Shown: positions 27,178 through 35,388, numbered from the stretch's first letter. The stretch: 64,000 nucleotides of DNA from Microbacterium sp. SORGH_AS_1204 (GCF_030818935.1 NZ_JAUTBD010000001.1:1364001-1428000), one strand, 5' to 3'. The notes: generated from the sequence alone by a model not told the origin. Numbers and translations: made by a program.

Positions 27178-28233
27178 ATGTCGACGAACGAAACACTACG
27201 CGCCGTGGTCGCGGTGCCCCTGAAAGAGGAACACTGCCGCCTCATCGAGCGTCTCGAGCCGCGTGTGGAACTCGTGCGCGATGCGCGTCTGACCCACCCC
27301 ATGCGAGGCCCCGCCGACTGGTCGGGCGACCCGCACCACACGCGCACGGCGCAGGAGCAGGCGGAGTTCGACGCCATGGTCGACTCGGCCGACGCGCTCT
27401 TCGGCATCCCCGATGTCGACCCCGCGGCCCTCGCCCGCACGGTCGCCGCGAACCCCCGTCTGCGGTGGGTGATGACCACGGCGGCCGGCGGTGGCGGACA
27501 AGTCAAGGCCGCCGGTCTCGACCGCGGCGCGCTCGAGCGCGTCGTCTTCACCACCAGCGCCGGTGTGCACGGCGGTCCGCTCGCCGAATTCGCGGTGTTC
27601 GGCGTGATGGCCGGAGCGAAAGACCTCCCGCGCCTCGCGCGCCAGCAGGCCGAACGACGATGGACCGACCGGTGGGAGATGCGCCAGGTCGACGAGATGA
27701 CGGTCCTCGTGGTGGGGCTCGGGGGGATCGGCGCCGAGTGCGCGCGTCGCTTCCATGCCCTCGGTGCCGAGGTATGGGGCACCACCCGCTCCGGCGCCCC
27801 GGTCGACGCGGTCGATCGCCTGGTTCCACTCGACGATCTGGAGCGGGCCGTCGCCGAGGTGGATGCCATCGTGGTCACCCTCCCCGGTACCGATCAGACG
27901 CACCATCTCATCGATGAGAAAATTCTCGCCGCGGTCAAGCCCGGTGTCATCCTCGCCAGTGTCGGTCGTGGCTCGGTCATCGACGAGGCGGCGCTGCGGG
28001 GCGCGCTCGACGACGGCCGGGTGTCGTTCGCAGCCCTCGACGTGTTCGAGGTGGAGCCGTTGCCCGCGGACTCCCCGCTGTGGCGGCATCCGAATGTGCT
28101 GGTGAGCCCGCACACCGCCGCGCTCAGCAGCAAGGAGGAGGAGCGTATCGCCCGCCGCTTCGCCGAGAACGCCACGCGCCTGCTCGACGGTCAGTCGATG
28201 CGTGCGGTTGTCGATACGGTCGAGTTCTACTGA
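27178..28233 (+). CDS. D-2-hydroxyacid dehydrogenase
   Basis: A 351-residue NAD-dependent reductase. The nucleotide motif is VVGLGGIGAECARRFHALGA. Catalytic residues are visible: Arg in SVGRGSVIDE, Glu in LDVFEVEPLP and His in LVSPHTAAL. The start ATG 27178 has AGGGAGA upstream; an in-frame ATG at 27130 is the alternative. It lies 41 bases before the IclR gene. The substrate (glyoxylate, hydroxypyruvate or another 2-oxoacid) cannot be read from sequence. Confidence 0.9.
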   Translation: MSTNETLRAVVAVPLKEEHCRLIERLEPRVELVRDARLTHPMRGPADWSGDPHHTRTAQEQAEFDAMVDSADALFGIPDVDPAALARTVAANPRLRWVMTTAAGGGGQVKAAGLDRGALERVVFTTSAGVHGGPLAEFAVFGVMAGAKDLPRLARQQAERRWTDRWEMRQVDEMTVLVVGLGGIGAECARRFHALGAEVWGTTRSGAPVDAVDRLVPLDDLERAVAEVDAIVVTLPGTDQTHHLIDEKILAAVKPGVILASVGRGSVIDEAALRGALDDGRVSFAALDVFEVEPLPADSPLWRHPNVLVSPHTAALSSKEEERIARRFAENATRLLDGQSMRAVVDTVEFY

Positions 28234-28274
28234 CGCGTCGCCCACGGGCGGTGCCGGCACGACGGGAGGTCGCA

Positions 28275-29069
28275 GTGAGCGATGACGCAGCGGGCGGGGT
28301 CGCGCGGGATCCCGCGCCGGCGGTGGGGCGCAGCATCCGCCTGCTCGGTCTGCTGGCCGAAGCCCGACGAGCGCTGACGCTCACCGAACTCGCCGCGGGG
28401 CTCGGCCTGGCGAAGTCGTCGACGGCCAACCTGTGCCTCTCGCTCGAGGCCGAGCGCATGATCGAGCGCGTGCCGCTCGGCTATCGCCTCGGCATCCGCA
28501 CTGCCGAGCTGGGCGGCGCCTTCGCCGCACAGTTCAATCAGGTGCGCGAGTTCTACGCCGTCTGCGAGACGTCGCCGGTGCTGGCGACCGAGCTCGTGCA
28601 GGTGGCCGTGCTCGACGACACCGACGCTCTGTACCTCGCCCGGTACGAGGGGTCGCGTTCGGTGCGGTTGGGAACACCGCTCGGTTCGCGGCTGCCCGCG
28701 GCCTTGTCGGCCACGGGCCGCGCGCTGTTGATGACGCGCACCGACGACGACGTCCGCGAGATGCTGTCGACAGGGCGCCCTCTGCCGCAGCTCACCTCGC
28801 ACAGCACCATCGACGTCGATGCCGTGCTCGCCAAGATCGCTGCCGCGCGTGAACGCGGCTGGTCGGTCGACGAGGAGGAGTCGTTCCGCGGCATCGTGGG
28901 TGTCGCCGTGCCCCTCGAAGGCTGGGCGCCGGGCGACCCGCAGCTGGCGCTGGGGGTCGGCCTTCCGGTGGCGGATGCCACGTCCGAGCGCATCGCGCGC
29001 GTCGGCGCCGCGTTGCGCGAGGCCGCCCGGGCGCTGACGAATCCGTTCAGCGCGTCCCGCTCCGCCTGA
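28275..29069 (+). CDS. IclR-family transcriptional regulator
   Basis: A 264-residue regulator. The N-terminal winged helix reads RSIRLLGLLAEARRALTLTELAAGLGLAKSSTAN (cut for description). The ligand-binding domain ends with GIVGVAVPLEGW and LALGVGLPVADATSERI. GTG 28275 has GGGAGGT five bases upstream. It lies in the middle of the catabolic island and is the natural candidate to bind the two related inverted repeats at 27087 and 29347. Typical IclR proteins act as tetramers and sense an acid intermediate. Confidence 0.9.
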   Translation: MSDDAAGGVARDPAPAVGRSIRLLGLLAEARRALTLTELAAGLGLAKSSTANLCLSLEAERMIERVPLGYRLGIRTAELGGAFAAQFNQVREFYAVCETSPVLATELVQVAVLDDTDALYLARYEGSRSVRLGTPLGSRLPAALSATGRALLMTRTDDDVREMLSTGRPLPQLTSHSTIDVDAVLAKIAAARERGWSVDEEESFRGIVGVAVPLEGWAPGDPQLALGVGLPVADATSERIARVGAALREAARALTNPFSASRSA

Positions 29070-29094
29070 CGTCGCCGGCCCCGGGCGGCGCATC

Positions 29095-29240
29095 CGAGCC
29101 GCGCCCGCCCGCGCGCCGACCTCACCCCGCCCACCGCGCCCGCTCGCGCCCACCGCGCCCGCGCGCGCCCCGCGCCCGCTCGCGCCCCCGTCCGCGCCCC
29201 GCGCCCGCGCCCGCCCGCGCCCCCACGCCCTCCACCGCCC
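29095..29240. repeat. Low-complexity CG block, C-rich on plus strand and G-rich on minus
   Basis: After the IclR stop the sequence is almost only C and G with short CGCCC/CCGCG units, A and T being rare. The minus strand has many closely spaced GGG and GGGG runs. A TGGGGCG/CGCCCCA hairpin (29271-29293) follows and may terminate the IclR transcript. No gene is visible in the 356-base gap 29070-29425 apart from this and the transporter promoter. Confidence 0.75.
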
Positions 29241-29346
29241 CTGCACGCGTTTGGGGCAGATTCCGCGTCTTGGGGCGAAAACCGCCCGCCCCAGTCGGCC
29301 GACACCGCCCCAATACGCCGTCACCGCCGACCGCCTCCCGACTTCT

Positions 29347-29385
29347 GTTCAACATATTGAACTCTGTACACAGGGTTGGTACAGT
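29347..29385 (+). promoter_or_regulatory. Promoter with overlapping operator for the transporter operon
   Basis: TTGAAC (29357-29362) and TACAGT (29380-29385) are spaced by exactly 17 bases, a good sigma-70-type promoter. The -35 box is the right arm of the perfect inverted repeat GTTCAA-CATA-TTGAAC (29347-29362), so a bound regulator would block polymerase. Repeat form and location fit an IclR protein. Confidence 0.75.
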
Positions 29386-29425
29386 CGCCTCGTCGCAAGA
29401 CCCCAGCCGATCGAAGGAGATGGCC

Positions 29426-30838
29426 GTGACCACAGCATCCACACCGACGCCGCAGCCGACGGATGACCCCGAATACGCCGCGAACCTGCGGCGCGCGACG
29501 CTCGCCTCGAGCATCGGCAGCGCGTTGGAGTACTTCGACTTCGCGCTCTACGGTCTCTCCACGGCGCTGATCTTCAACGTCCTGTTCTTCTCGCAGGACG
29601 ACCCGGCCCTCGCCACCGTCGCCGCCTTCGCGACCTACGGCGTCGGCTTCCTCGCCCGACCCTTTGGTGGACTGTTCTTCGGCGTCCTGGGTGACAAGCT
29701 CGGCCGCAAGTGGGTGCTCGTCATCACGATCCTGCTGATGGGCGGTGCCTCCACGGCCATCGGTCTGCTGCCCACGTACGAGGCGGTCGGCATCCTGGCC
29801 CCCATCCTGCTCGTGATCATGCGCCTGCTGCAGGGTTTCGGCGCCGGCGCCGAGCAGGCGGGTGCCACCGTGCTCATGGCCGAGTACGCGCCGGTCAAGC
29901 GCCGTGGGTTCTTCTCGGCGCTGCCGTTCATCGGCATCCAGGCGGGAACGCTGCTCGCCGCCGTCGTGTTCAGCCTGATCTCGCTGCTGCCGGAAGGACC
30001 AGCTGCTCAGCTGGGGCTGGCGCGTGCCGTTCCTGGCGTCGTTCGTGCTCATCCTGCTCGCGCTGTTCATCCGCATGCGTCTGCGGGAGACGCCCACGTT
30101 CATCGAGCTCGAGAAGAGCGAGCAGATCGCTGAGCGTCCCATCCGCGACATCTTCACCCGCGGCCTGCCCGGAGTCATCGTCGGCATCGGCCTGCGCATG
30201 GCCGAGAACGGCGGCTCGTACATGTTCAACACCCTCGCGTTGACCTTCTTCGTCGCCAGTGTCGGCGGTCAGGCCGACCGCAGCCTGCTCACCTGGGGTG
30301 TCACGCTGGGCTCGCTCATCGGCATCTTCTCGGTGCCGCTGACGGGGGCCCTCTCCGACCGCATGGGTCGCCGCACCGTCTACCGTGCGGGCGCGCTGTT
30401 CATGCTGCTGTTCACCTTCCCGGCGTGGTGGCTGATGTCGCTGGGCAACTACCCGATCACCATCGCCGTCATCGCGATCGGCATCGGTGTCGCGGTCACA
30501 ACTCCATGCTCGGACCCCAGTGCGCCATGCTCCCCGAGCTGTTCGGCAACCGCCACCGCTACCTCGGCGTCGCGATGGCGCGTGAGATCTCCGCCGTTCT
30601 CGCCGGTGGTCTCGCCGGCGTGCTGGGCGCGTACATCATCGCCGTCAGCGATGCGAACTGGCTGCTGCTGGCCATCTACATGGCGACGCTCGCGCTGATC
30701 ACCACCGCCTCCACCTTCCTGGTGCCCGAGACCCTGCGCCGCGACCTCACCCGCACCGATGACGCGATCAAGGTGTCGCGTGAAGAGGCCGGCGAGGGCG
30801 TGGATGCCACCACCGTCACCGTCCGGACCATCCGATGA
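29426..30838 (+). pseudogene. MHS-family metabolite:H+ symporter (MFS) with two frameshifts
   Basis: Three reading-frame pieces together make one full transporter of about 470 residues. Piece 1 starts at GTG 29426, six bases after AAGGAG, and carries SIGSALEYFDFALYG and ARPFGGLFFGVLGDKLGRK, the MHS hallmarks. Piece 2 takes over at about 29996 (DQLLSWGWRVPFLASF), requiring removal of one G from the GG at 29996-29997. Piece 3 takes over at about 30500 (NSMLGPQCAMLPELFG), requiring one added base. Family similarity is kept on both sides of each break. Either a decaying gene or assembly error; as written no full protein is made. Confidence 0.85.
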
Positions 30839-31149
30839 CCGGCGGGTTCCCCCTCACCGGCACCCCCGCACTCGCCTCGGGGTCCCGCCTCGGGGTGCGC
30901 CGCACCCTCGCCGGGGGACGCGCCGGGGTCGGTGCCCCGGTGGTCCTGCACGGGCCGGATGCCGCCACCGTCGGACGCCCCGCCGACGGCGGCACGTCGG
31001 CACCTCGCACGCAGACGCGCACCCCGGCGGGTCGAGGGGAGTGCGCCGGCGTCCCGGTGGGGGCGCCGGCGTCGCTTCCCCGTTCGACCCGCGATCCCGT
31101 GCACGGTCGGCCGATCGTCGTCGACCTCGGTACGACGGCGGTGCTCTGA
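30835..31149 (+). pseudogene. Degenerate, internally shortened short-chain dehydrogenase (104 residues)
   Basis: The ORF is open and GC-rich at third positions, overlaps the transporter stop by ATGA and the next start by TGATG. Its N-terminus aligns with an SDR start: F-x-LTG-x-x-AL-x-x-GS-R-x-G, then GAPVVLHGPDAATV, compare GARVVVHGRDAGAV in the 24314 enzyme. Its end GRPIVVDLGTTAVL aligns with the SDR end GQNIFVDGGMTAVV. The TGxxxGxG loop is ruined and the middle with NNAG and YxxxK is missing. It cannot be a working dehydrogenase; a residual role is unknown. Confidence 0.65.
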
Positions 31150-31886
31150 TGCGTATCGCTCGCGTGGTCACCACGCACGGTGTCCAGACCGTCCGCGTCG
31201 CCGAAGACGGACGTTACGTGCCGATCGACGACCCGTACGCCGCATTCGCGGCGGGTGCGGAACCTCGGGATGCCGCTGGCCCCGTCGAGGGAGAGCTCAC
31301 CGCCCCGTGCGCGCCGACGGTGGTCGTCGGCATCGCGCAGAACGGTCCCGGTCACGCGTCGCCCGTGCAGGCGTGGCTGAAGAGCCCTCGAACGGTCGTC
31401 GGTCCCGCGACGGCCGTGCGTCTGCGTCGTGACGCCGGTCAGACCGTGGCCGAGGCCGAAGTCGCCGTCGTCATCGGGCGTGGTACGACGGGACTCACGG
31501 CCGGCAACGCGCACGAGTACGTGCTCGGCATCACGGCCGTGAATGATCTGTCGAGCCCCGACCGTGCCGCCGCCGACCCGCGCAATTTCGAGTCGAAGTC
31601 GGGGGTGGGGTACACCCCGCTGGGGCCCTGGATCGACACGACGCTCTCCCTCGACGACGATCTGCCGATGACGCTGCGAACTGCCGGCGAGACCCGAGCC
31701 GAGACGTCCGCCGGCCGACTGCCCATGACGCCGCGCGAGTGTCTCGCCTACGTCGCGGGGTGGTCGACCCTCGGCGCCGGCGACGTCGTCATGATGGGCG
31801 CCCCGCACTCGCAGGCCACTGTCCGTCCCGGTGAGCTGATCGAGGTCGTCATCGGAGACCTGCACCTGGCCACCCCCACCTCCTGA
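31149..31886 (+). CDS. Fumarylacetoacetate hydrolase family protein
   Basis: A 245-residue FAH-fold enzyme. AWLKSPRTVVGP matches the family KPP/S loop. EAEVAVVIGR carries the metal-binding acids, followed by YVLGITAVNDLSSPD, KSGVGYTPLGPWI, and near the C-terminus LGAGDVVMMGAP with VRPGELIEVVI. Relatives hydrolyse C-C bonds, decarboxylate or dehydrate 2-oxoacids, including 2-keto-3-deoxy sugar acids. The ATG overlaps the stop of the shortened SDR. It is the last gene of the transporter operon and appears intact. Confidence 0.85.
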   Translation: MRIARVVTTHGVQTVRVAEDGRYVPIDDPYAAFAAGAEPRDAAGPVEGELTAPCAPTVVVGIAQNGPGHASPVQAWLKSPRTVVGPATAVRLRRDAGQTVAEAEVAVVIGRGTTGLTAGNAHEYVLGITAVNDLSSPDRAAADPRNFESKSGVGYTPLGPWIDTTLSLDDDLPMTLRTAGETRAETSAGRLPMTPRECLAYVAGWSTLGAGDVVMMGAPHSQATVRPGELIEVVIGDLHLATPTS

Positions 31887-32240
31887 GCGACCTCGATCGG
31901 CGGCGGCCCGCCGCCATCGGCGACCTCGACCTCGACGACGGCGGTGCGCCCCCACCGGATGCCGCTGAGGGGCCGTCCGGGTCGCTTACGGCGGGGTCTG
32001 CGGCTGCGAGCCGCGCTCCCCACGGCGCGGCACAGCCGGTGCGAGGGGGTGGCCGCCGTCGTTCACGCGCCCGCCTGCGCGTCGATCGACGTCGGCGGGA
32101 TCATCACGCTCATCGCACCGACCCCGGCTGCCACGGCCGCTTTCGCAATCGCCGCCGACGCGTCCGGGTCGGCAGGCGTGGGCGCGCTCCGCGAGAGCCG
32201 GAAGGGGTGTCGAGCGCCGCCTCGTCGGGAGGCTGCGGCG
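31887..32240. other. 354-base stretch without a convincing gene
   Basis: High-GC sequence between the FAH gene and the convergent 41-residue gene. It begins with a GGCGGCGG/CCGCCGCC-like inverted repeat near 31898-31916, possibly a terminator. Open frames exist on both strands but have no start signal or recognisable product. Confidence 0.5.
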
Positions 32241-32366
32241 TCAATGCTTCTTGTAGCCGGCGTTGCGGCCCATCGAGAACAGGGCGCCGACGGTGCCGAC
32301 GAGGCCGATCGTGGCGATGCCGCCGATGACCCAGAGCACGACGTGTGAGAAGAAGCCGCTGTCCAT
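32241..32366 (-). CDS. 41-residue single-span membrane protein
   Basis: An ATG ORF preceded by GGAGGA with five bases spacing, a textbook ribosome-binding site. The product starts MDSGFFSHVVLWVIGG, continues with a single membrane segment through IATIGLVGTVGALF and ends GRNAGYKKH. A basic tail after one helix predicts an inner-membrane protein with cytoplasmic C-terminus. It is too short for most gene callers. I do not recognise the family. It stands alone and divergent from rplY. Confidence 0.75.
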   Translation of the reverse strand: MDSGFFSHVVLWVIGGIATIGLVGTVGALFSMGRNAGYKKH

Positions 32367-32468
32367 GATTGTCCTCCGGGTCGGTGTGGCACATCGATCC
32401 TACCGGCGCGCGAGGGGGCTTTCCGCCCGCGCTCGGGGGAGCCGTTCGTCACGCGGGCGTGTCGCTGG

Positions 32469-32622
32469 TAGACTTCCCGGGAACTTCGGCGAGGGATTGC
32501 CGCGCACCTGTCGGTGCACGTGGCATCCGTGATCGACGCGGTGATGCAGGCTCCCCGGCTTTCCTCACGCGCTCGCGTTCGAGTCGAATCCAGACCACAC
32601 AGGCGCGGGCCACGTCCCGCGC
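32469..32622 (+). promoter_or_regulatory. rplY promoter and structured leader
   Basis: TAGACT at 32469-32474 with TCGTCA 17 bases upstream is a possible promoter. The resulting leader of about 180 bases contains hairpins GCACC/GGTGC near 32506-32519 and GCGCGGG/CCCGCGC at 32603-32622, close to the ribosome-binding site, suggesting translational control of the L25 gene. Confidence 0.35.
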
Positions 32623-32658
32623 ACGAGCTGCGGGCCGCGTGCTCGCGAGGAGAACATC

Positions 32659-33294
32659 ATGTCGGAAGACAACAAGGTCGTCGCGGAGCTCCGCGAGAAC
32701 TTCGGCAAGGGCTTCGCCCGTCGCCTCCGCGCCGCGGGCAAGATCCCGGCCGTCATCTACGGTCACGGCACCGAGCCCCAGCACGTCGCGCTGCCCGGCC
32801 ACCAGGTCGCGCTGCTCATCCGTCGCGCCAACGCGCTGCTCGACCTCGACATCGCGGGCAAGAGCCAGCTGGTGCTCGTCAAGGACGTGCAGAAGGACCC
32901 CGTGCGTCAGATCATCGAGCACATCGACCTCATCGTCGTGAAGAAGGGCGAGAAGGTCCAGGTCGACGTGCCCGTGATCGTCGTGGGCGAGCCCTTCTCC
33001 GGCACCATCGCCAACCTCGACAACGCCACCGTGTCGCTCGAGGTCGAGGCCACCCACATCCCCCAGAACATCGAGGTCGACGTCGAGGGCGCCGAGGACG
33101 GCACGCAGATCACCGCTGCCGACCTGAAGCTGCCGCAGGGCGCCACCCTCGTCACCGAGCCCGAGACCCTCATCGTGGGCGTCTCGGTTCCGCTCGACAC
33201 GATCGCCGCCGACGCCGAGATCGCCGAGGCCGACGCCGAGGTCGCCGAAGAGCAGGCCGAAGACGCCGAGGCCAACGAGGGCGACGACAAGTAA
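32659..33294 (+). CDS. rplY: 50S ribosomal protein L25 (long CTC form)
   Basis: A 211-residue 5S-rRNA-binding protein. The N-terminal L25 domain reads AELRENFGKGFARRLRAAGKIPAVIYG; the C-terminal TL5/CTC domain follows from about residue 95 (FSGTIANLDNATVSLEVEA). The last 25 residues are very acidic, with repeated Glu-Ala-Asp units. GAGGAGAA lies before the ATG. A strong terminator follows, and pth is next, the order common in bacteria. Confidence 0.95.
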   Translation: MSEDNKVVAELRENFGKGFARRLRAAGKIPAVIYGHGTEPQHVALPGHQVALLIRRANALLDLDIAGKSQLVLVKDVQKDPVRQIIEHIDLIVVKKGEKVQVDVPVIVVGEPFSGTIANLDNATVSLEVEATHIPQNIEVDVEGAEDGTQITAADLKLPQGATLVTEPETLIVGVSVPLDTIAADAEIAEADAEVAEEQAEDAEANEGDDK

Positions 33295-33321
33295 TCCCGG
33301 GCGGGCTTCGCTCGCCGACCA

Positions 33322-33349
33322 CGAGGGGGCGCGTTCTCGCGCCCCCTCG
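33322..33349 (+). terminator. rplY terminator
   Basis: CGAGGGGGCGCG and CGCGCCCCCTCG form a perfect 12-pair stem with loop TTCT, followed by TTCTCATT, 28 bases after the rplY stop. Confidence 0.88.
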
Positions 33350-33423
33350 TTCTCATTCCCCGGGTCGTCACGGCCCGCTCACCCCGCGCGGACCCGGTTC
33401 GCCCTTCCGGAAGGATGGATGCC

Positions 33424-34008
33424 ATGGCAGACACCTGGCTCATCGTCGGTCTCGGCAACCCCGGCCCGCGCTACGAGGCGACGCGGCACAACATCGGTCA
33501 GATGGTCATGGACGAGCTCGCCGCCCGCCGGCGCGAATCCTTCCGCGCCCACAAGGCCAACGCGCGCGTCGTCGAGACGTGGCTGCGGCCGGGGGCGGCG
33601 AAGCTCGTGCTCGCCAAGCTCAACTGCTTCATGAACGTCTCGGGCGGGCCCGTCGCATCCCTCGCCCGCTTCTACGGCGTCGAGGCCGACCGCGTCGTCG
33701 TCGTGCACGACGAGCTCGACATCCCCTACGACACGATCAAGCTGAAGATCGGCGGCGGCCACGGCGGACACAACGGCGTCCGCGACATCGCCAAAGCGCT
33801 GAGCACGGCCGATTTCCCCCGCGTCCGCGTGGGCATCGGTCGTCCCGTCGGTCGTCAGGACCCCGCCGACTGGGTGCTCGATCCGTTCGGCTCGGCCGAG
33901 CGTCAGACGCTCCCGATCCTGATCTCGGATGCCGCGGATGCCGTGGAGCTGCTCGTCGACGAGGGCGTGATCGCCGCTCAGCAGCGCTTCCACGCCCCGC
34001 GTTCCTGA
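33424..34008 (+). CDS. pth: Peptidyl-tRNA hydrolase
   Basis: A 194-residue esterase that frees tRNA from dropped peptidyl-tRNAs. WLIVGLGNPGPRYEATRHNIG carries the catalytic His, shown to its limit; other motifs are NCFMNVSG, VVHDELDIP and GGGHGGHNGVRDI. ATG 33424 is preferred because GAAGGA sits eight bases upstream and it gives the usual MADTWLIVG start; ATG 33415 would overlap that site. A long bidirectional hairpin follows. Confidence 0.95.
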   Translation: MADTWLIVGLGNPGPRYEATRHNIGQMVMDELAARRRESFRAHKANARVVETWLRPGAAKLVLAKLNCFMNVSGGPVASLARFYGVEADRVVVVHDELDIPYDTIKLKIGGGHGGHNGVRDIAKALSTADFPRVRVGIGRPVGRQDPADWVLDPFGSAERQTLPILISDAADAVELLVDEGVIAAQQRFHAPRS

Positions 34009-34141
34009 GGGTCGCGGTCCCTGGCGGGGTCTGCGAGCCCGTCGATGCTCGCGTCTCGATCCGATCCGCCGGCCCCGGCCATGCGGAGGTCGACATGCCG
34101 GGCGGGGGTCCGTCACCCACCGCCCACCTTCGACCCTGTCA

Positions 34142-34189
34142 TCTCACGACGAGACCCCGGCCTCGAAAGGCCGGGGTCTCGTCGTGAGA
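34142..34189. terminator. Bidirectional terminator, 22-pair perfect stem
   Basis: Arms 34142-34163 and 34168-34189 are perfectly complementary with a CGAA loop. It ends eight bases before the stop codon of the convergent membrane-protein gene. The 133 bases between pth and the hairpin contain nothing recognised. Confidence 0.92.
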
Positions 34190-34196
34190 CTGACTG

Positions 34197-34694
34197 TCAC
34201 ATCGTCGAACCGACTCCGGCGGCCGCCCCGACGCCCAGGGCGGTGATGACGACGATTCCACCGAGTACGGCGATGACGATCGCGGCGATGCCCCACCCGC
34301 GCCCGCGGTTCTTGATCGCGGCGACGATGCCCTGGATGAATCCCCAGAGGCCCAGGATGCCGTACACGGCGAATGCGGCGACCGAGAGTCCGGCGACCGC
34401 GATCGCGGTCTGCTCGGCCCCCGGGGGAAGCGTGTTCGGATCGAGCTGGCCGGTCGAAGTGTCGGCGTACTGGGCGATCTCCGCCGTCTGCAGACCCGCG
34501 ACGAAGGCGAGGATCGCACCGATCACCACGCCGAGCAGGGCTGCGACGAAGGCGATGATGCCGAGCTTCTTCGACACCGGTGCGCGGTGCCCCGGTGCAA
34601 AGGGGGGTGCGTTGTATCCGGCGGCTGCGGCGTGCGCATCGTTGCGCGTCGGGGGCGGGTCGTACGGCTCCGGCGGCGGCGGGGTGGTGCTCAC
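34197..34694 (-). CDS. Proline-rich small membrane protein (DUF4190-like form)
   Basis: A 165-residue protein with a cytoplasmic Pro/Ala-rich first 40 residues (STTPPPPEPYDPPP), then three hydrophobic segments: LGIIAFVAALLGVVIGAILAF, IAVAGLSVAAFAVYGILGL and GWGIAAIVIAVLGGIVVIT. GTG start with GAGGAG six bases upstream. Layout resembles DUF4190-type proteins of actinobacteria whose role is unknown. The next minus-strand gene has the same layout and may be a distant paralogue. Confidence 0.75.
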   Translation of the reverse strand: MSTTPPPPEPYDPPPTRNDAHAAAAGYNAPPFAPGHRAPVSKKLGIIAFVAALLGVVIGAILAFVAGLQTAEIAQYADTSTGQLDPNTLPPGAEQTAIAVAGLSVAAFAVYGILGLWGFIQGIVAAIKNRGRGWGIAAIVIAVLGGIVVITALGVGAAAGVGSTM

Positions 34695-34837
34695 GAGATG
34701 CTCCTCTGGTCGTCACGGGCAGAAGCTGCCCGGATCGGCGTGTAGTGGGTGCGGTGCGCCCGTTGCCGCGAGTGTAAAGACGTTCCGGGTGCGACCTCGC
34801 GGGGCTGGACGCGCCCCCTACCGGCGGGGTAACGCAC

Positions 34838-35323
34838 TCACACCGGGGTGACGCCGCTCGTCGTGACGGCAAGGCCGGCCATCAGGCCGACGGCGGTGAG
34901 GCCCCCGAAGACGAAGGGGCCGAGCGCGGAGACGACGATCGCGGCGATACCGGCGCCGCGCCCCGAGCCGAGAGCCGTCGCGACGATTCCGAGAACGAGC
35001 GCCGCGATGCCGATGACGCTGCCGGCCCAGAAGGCGACTTCGCCGACGAGCACGACGTCTCGCACGGGCGACAGCACACGCCAGTCGAAGGGGCCGGCGG
35101 AAAGCGTTTCGAGACCGGGCGCCGCGCCCCGGGCGGTGCGGAAGGCCGCGAAGCCCCCGACGGCGGATGCCAGGACGGTGGCCACGATCGACAACAGCAG
35201 CGCCGCGGTCCCGAGCGGGCGCCGGCGGCGGCGGGAAGGCGGGGGAGTCAGCAGCGTCCCGACGGGCGGCGCGACGTGCGGCGCAGCGAAGACCGGGCCG
35301 TCCGGCGTGCGGGGGGAGGTCAT
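34838..35323 (-). CDS. Proline-rich small membrane protein, paralogue-like
   Basis: A 161-residue protein with a Pro-rich N-terminus, a basic RRRRR cluster near residue 33, then LGTAALLLSIVATVLASAVGGFAAF, a loop, and two further hydrophobic segments ending GRGAGIAAIVVSALGPFVFGG. The last motif parallels GRGWGIAAIVIAVLGG of the neighbouring protein. It diverges from mfd, with only 72 bases between start codons. Function unknown. Confidence 0.72.
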   Translation of the reverse strand: MTSPRTPDGPVFAAPHVAPPVGTLLTPPPSRRRRRPLGTAALLLSIVATVLASAVGGFAAFRTARGAAPGLETLSAGPFDWRVLSPVRDVVLVGEVAFWAGSVIGIAALVLGIVATALGSGRGAGIAAIVVSALGPFVFGGLTAVGLMAGLAVTTSGVTPV

Positions 35324-35365
35324 GCGGTCACTCTACGAGACGCGGGCGCCGCCGCAGCCGGCCCG

Positions 35366-35388
35366 ATGTCGGAGGCCCCGCGTAAACT
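35366..35388 (+). promoter_or_regulatory. DNA-damage promoter of mfd (PafBC/RecA-independent type)
   Basis: ATGTCGGAG, eight bases, TAAACT, then seven bases to GTG 35396. It matches the mycobacterial TTGTCRGTG-N8-TANNNT consensus except in the first T and one inner base. Predicted transcription start coincides with the start codon. Confidence 0.75.

Noticed and set aside
31944..32348. 134-codon plus-strand frame and the opposing minus frame in the gap after the FAH gene
   Set aside because: Neither has a ribosome-binding site or a recognisable product. The plus frame overlaps the well-supported 41-residue gene.
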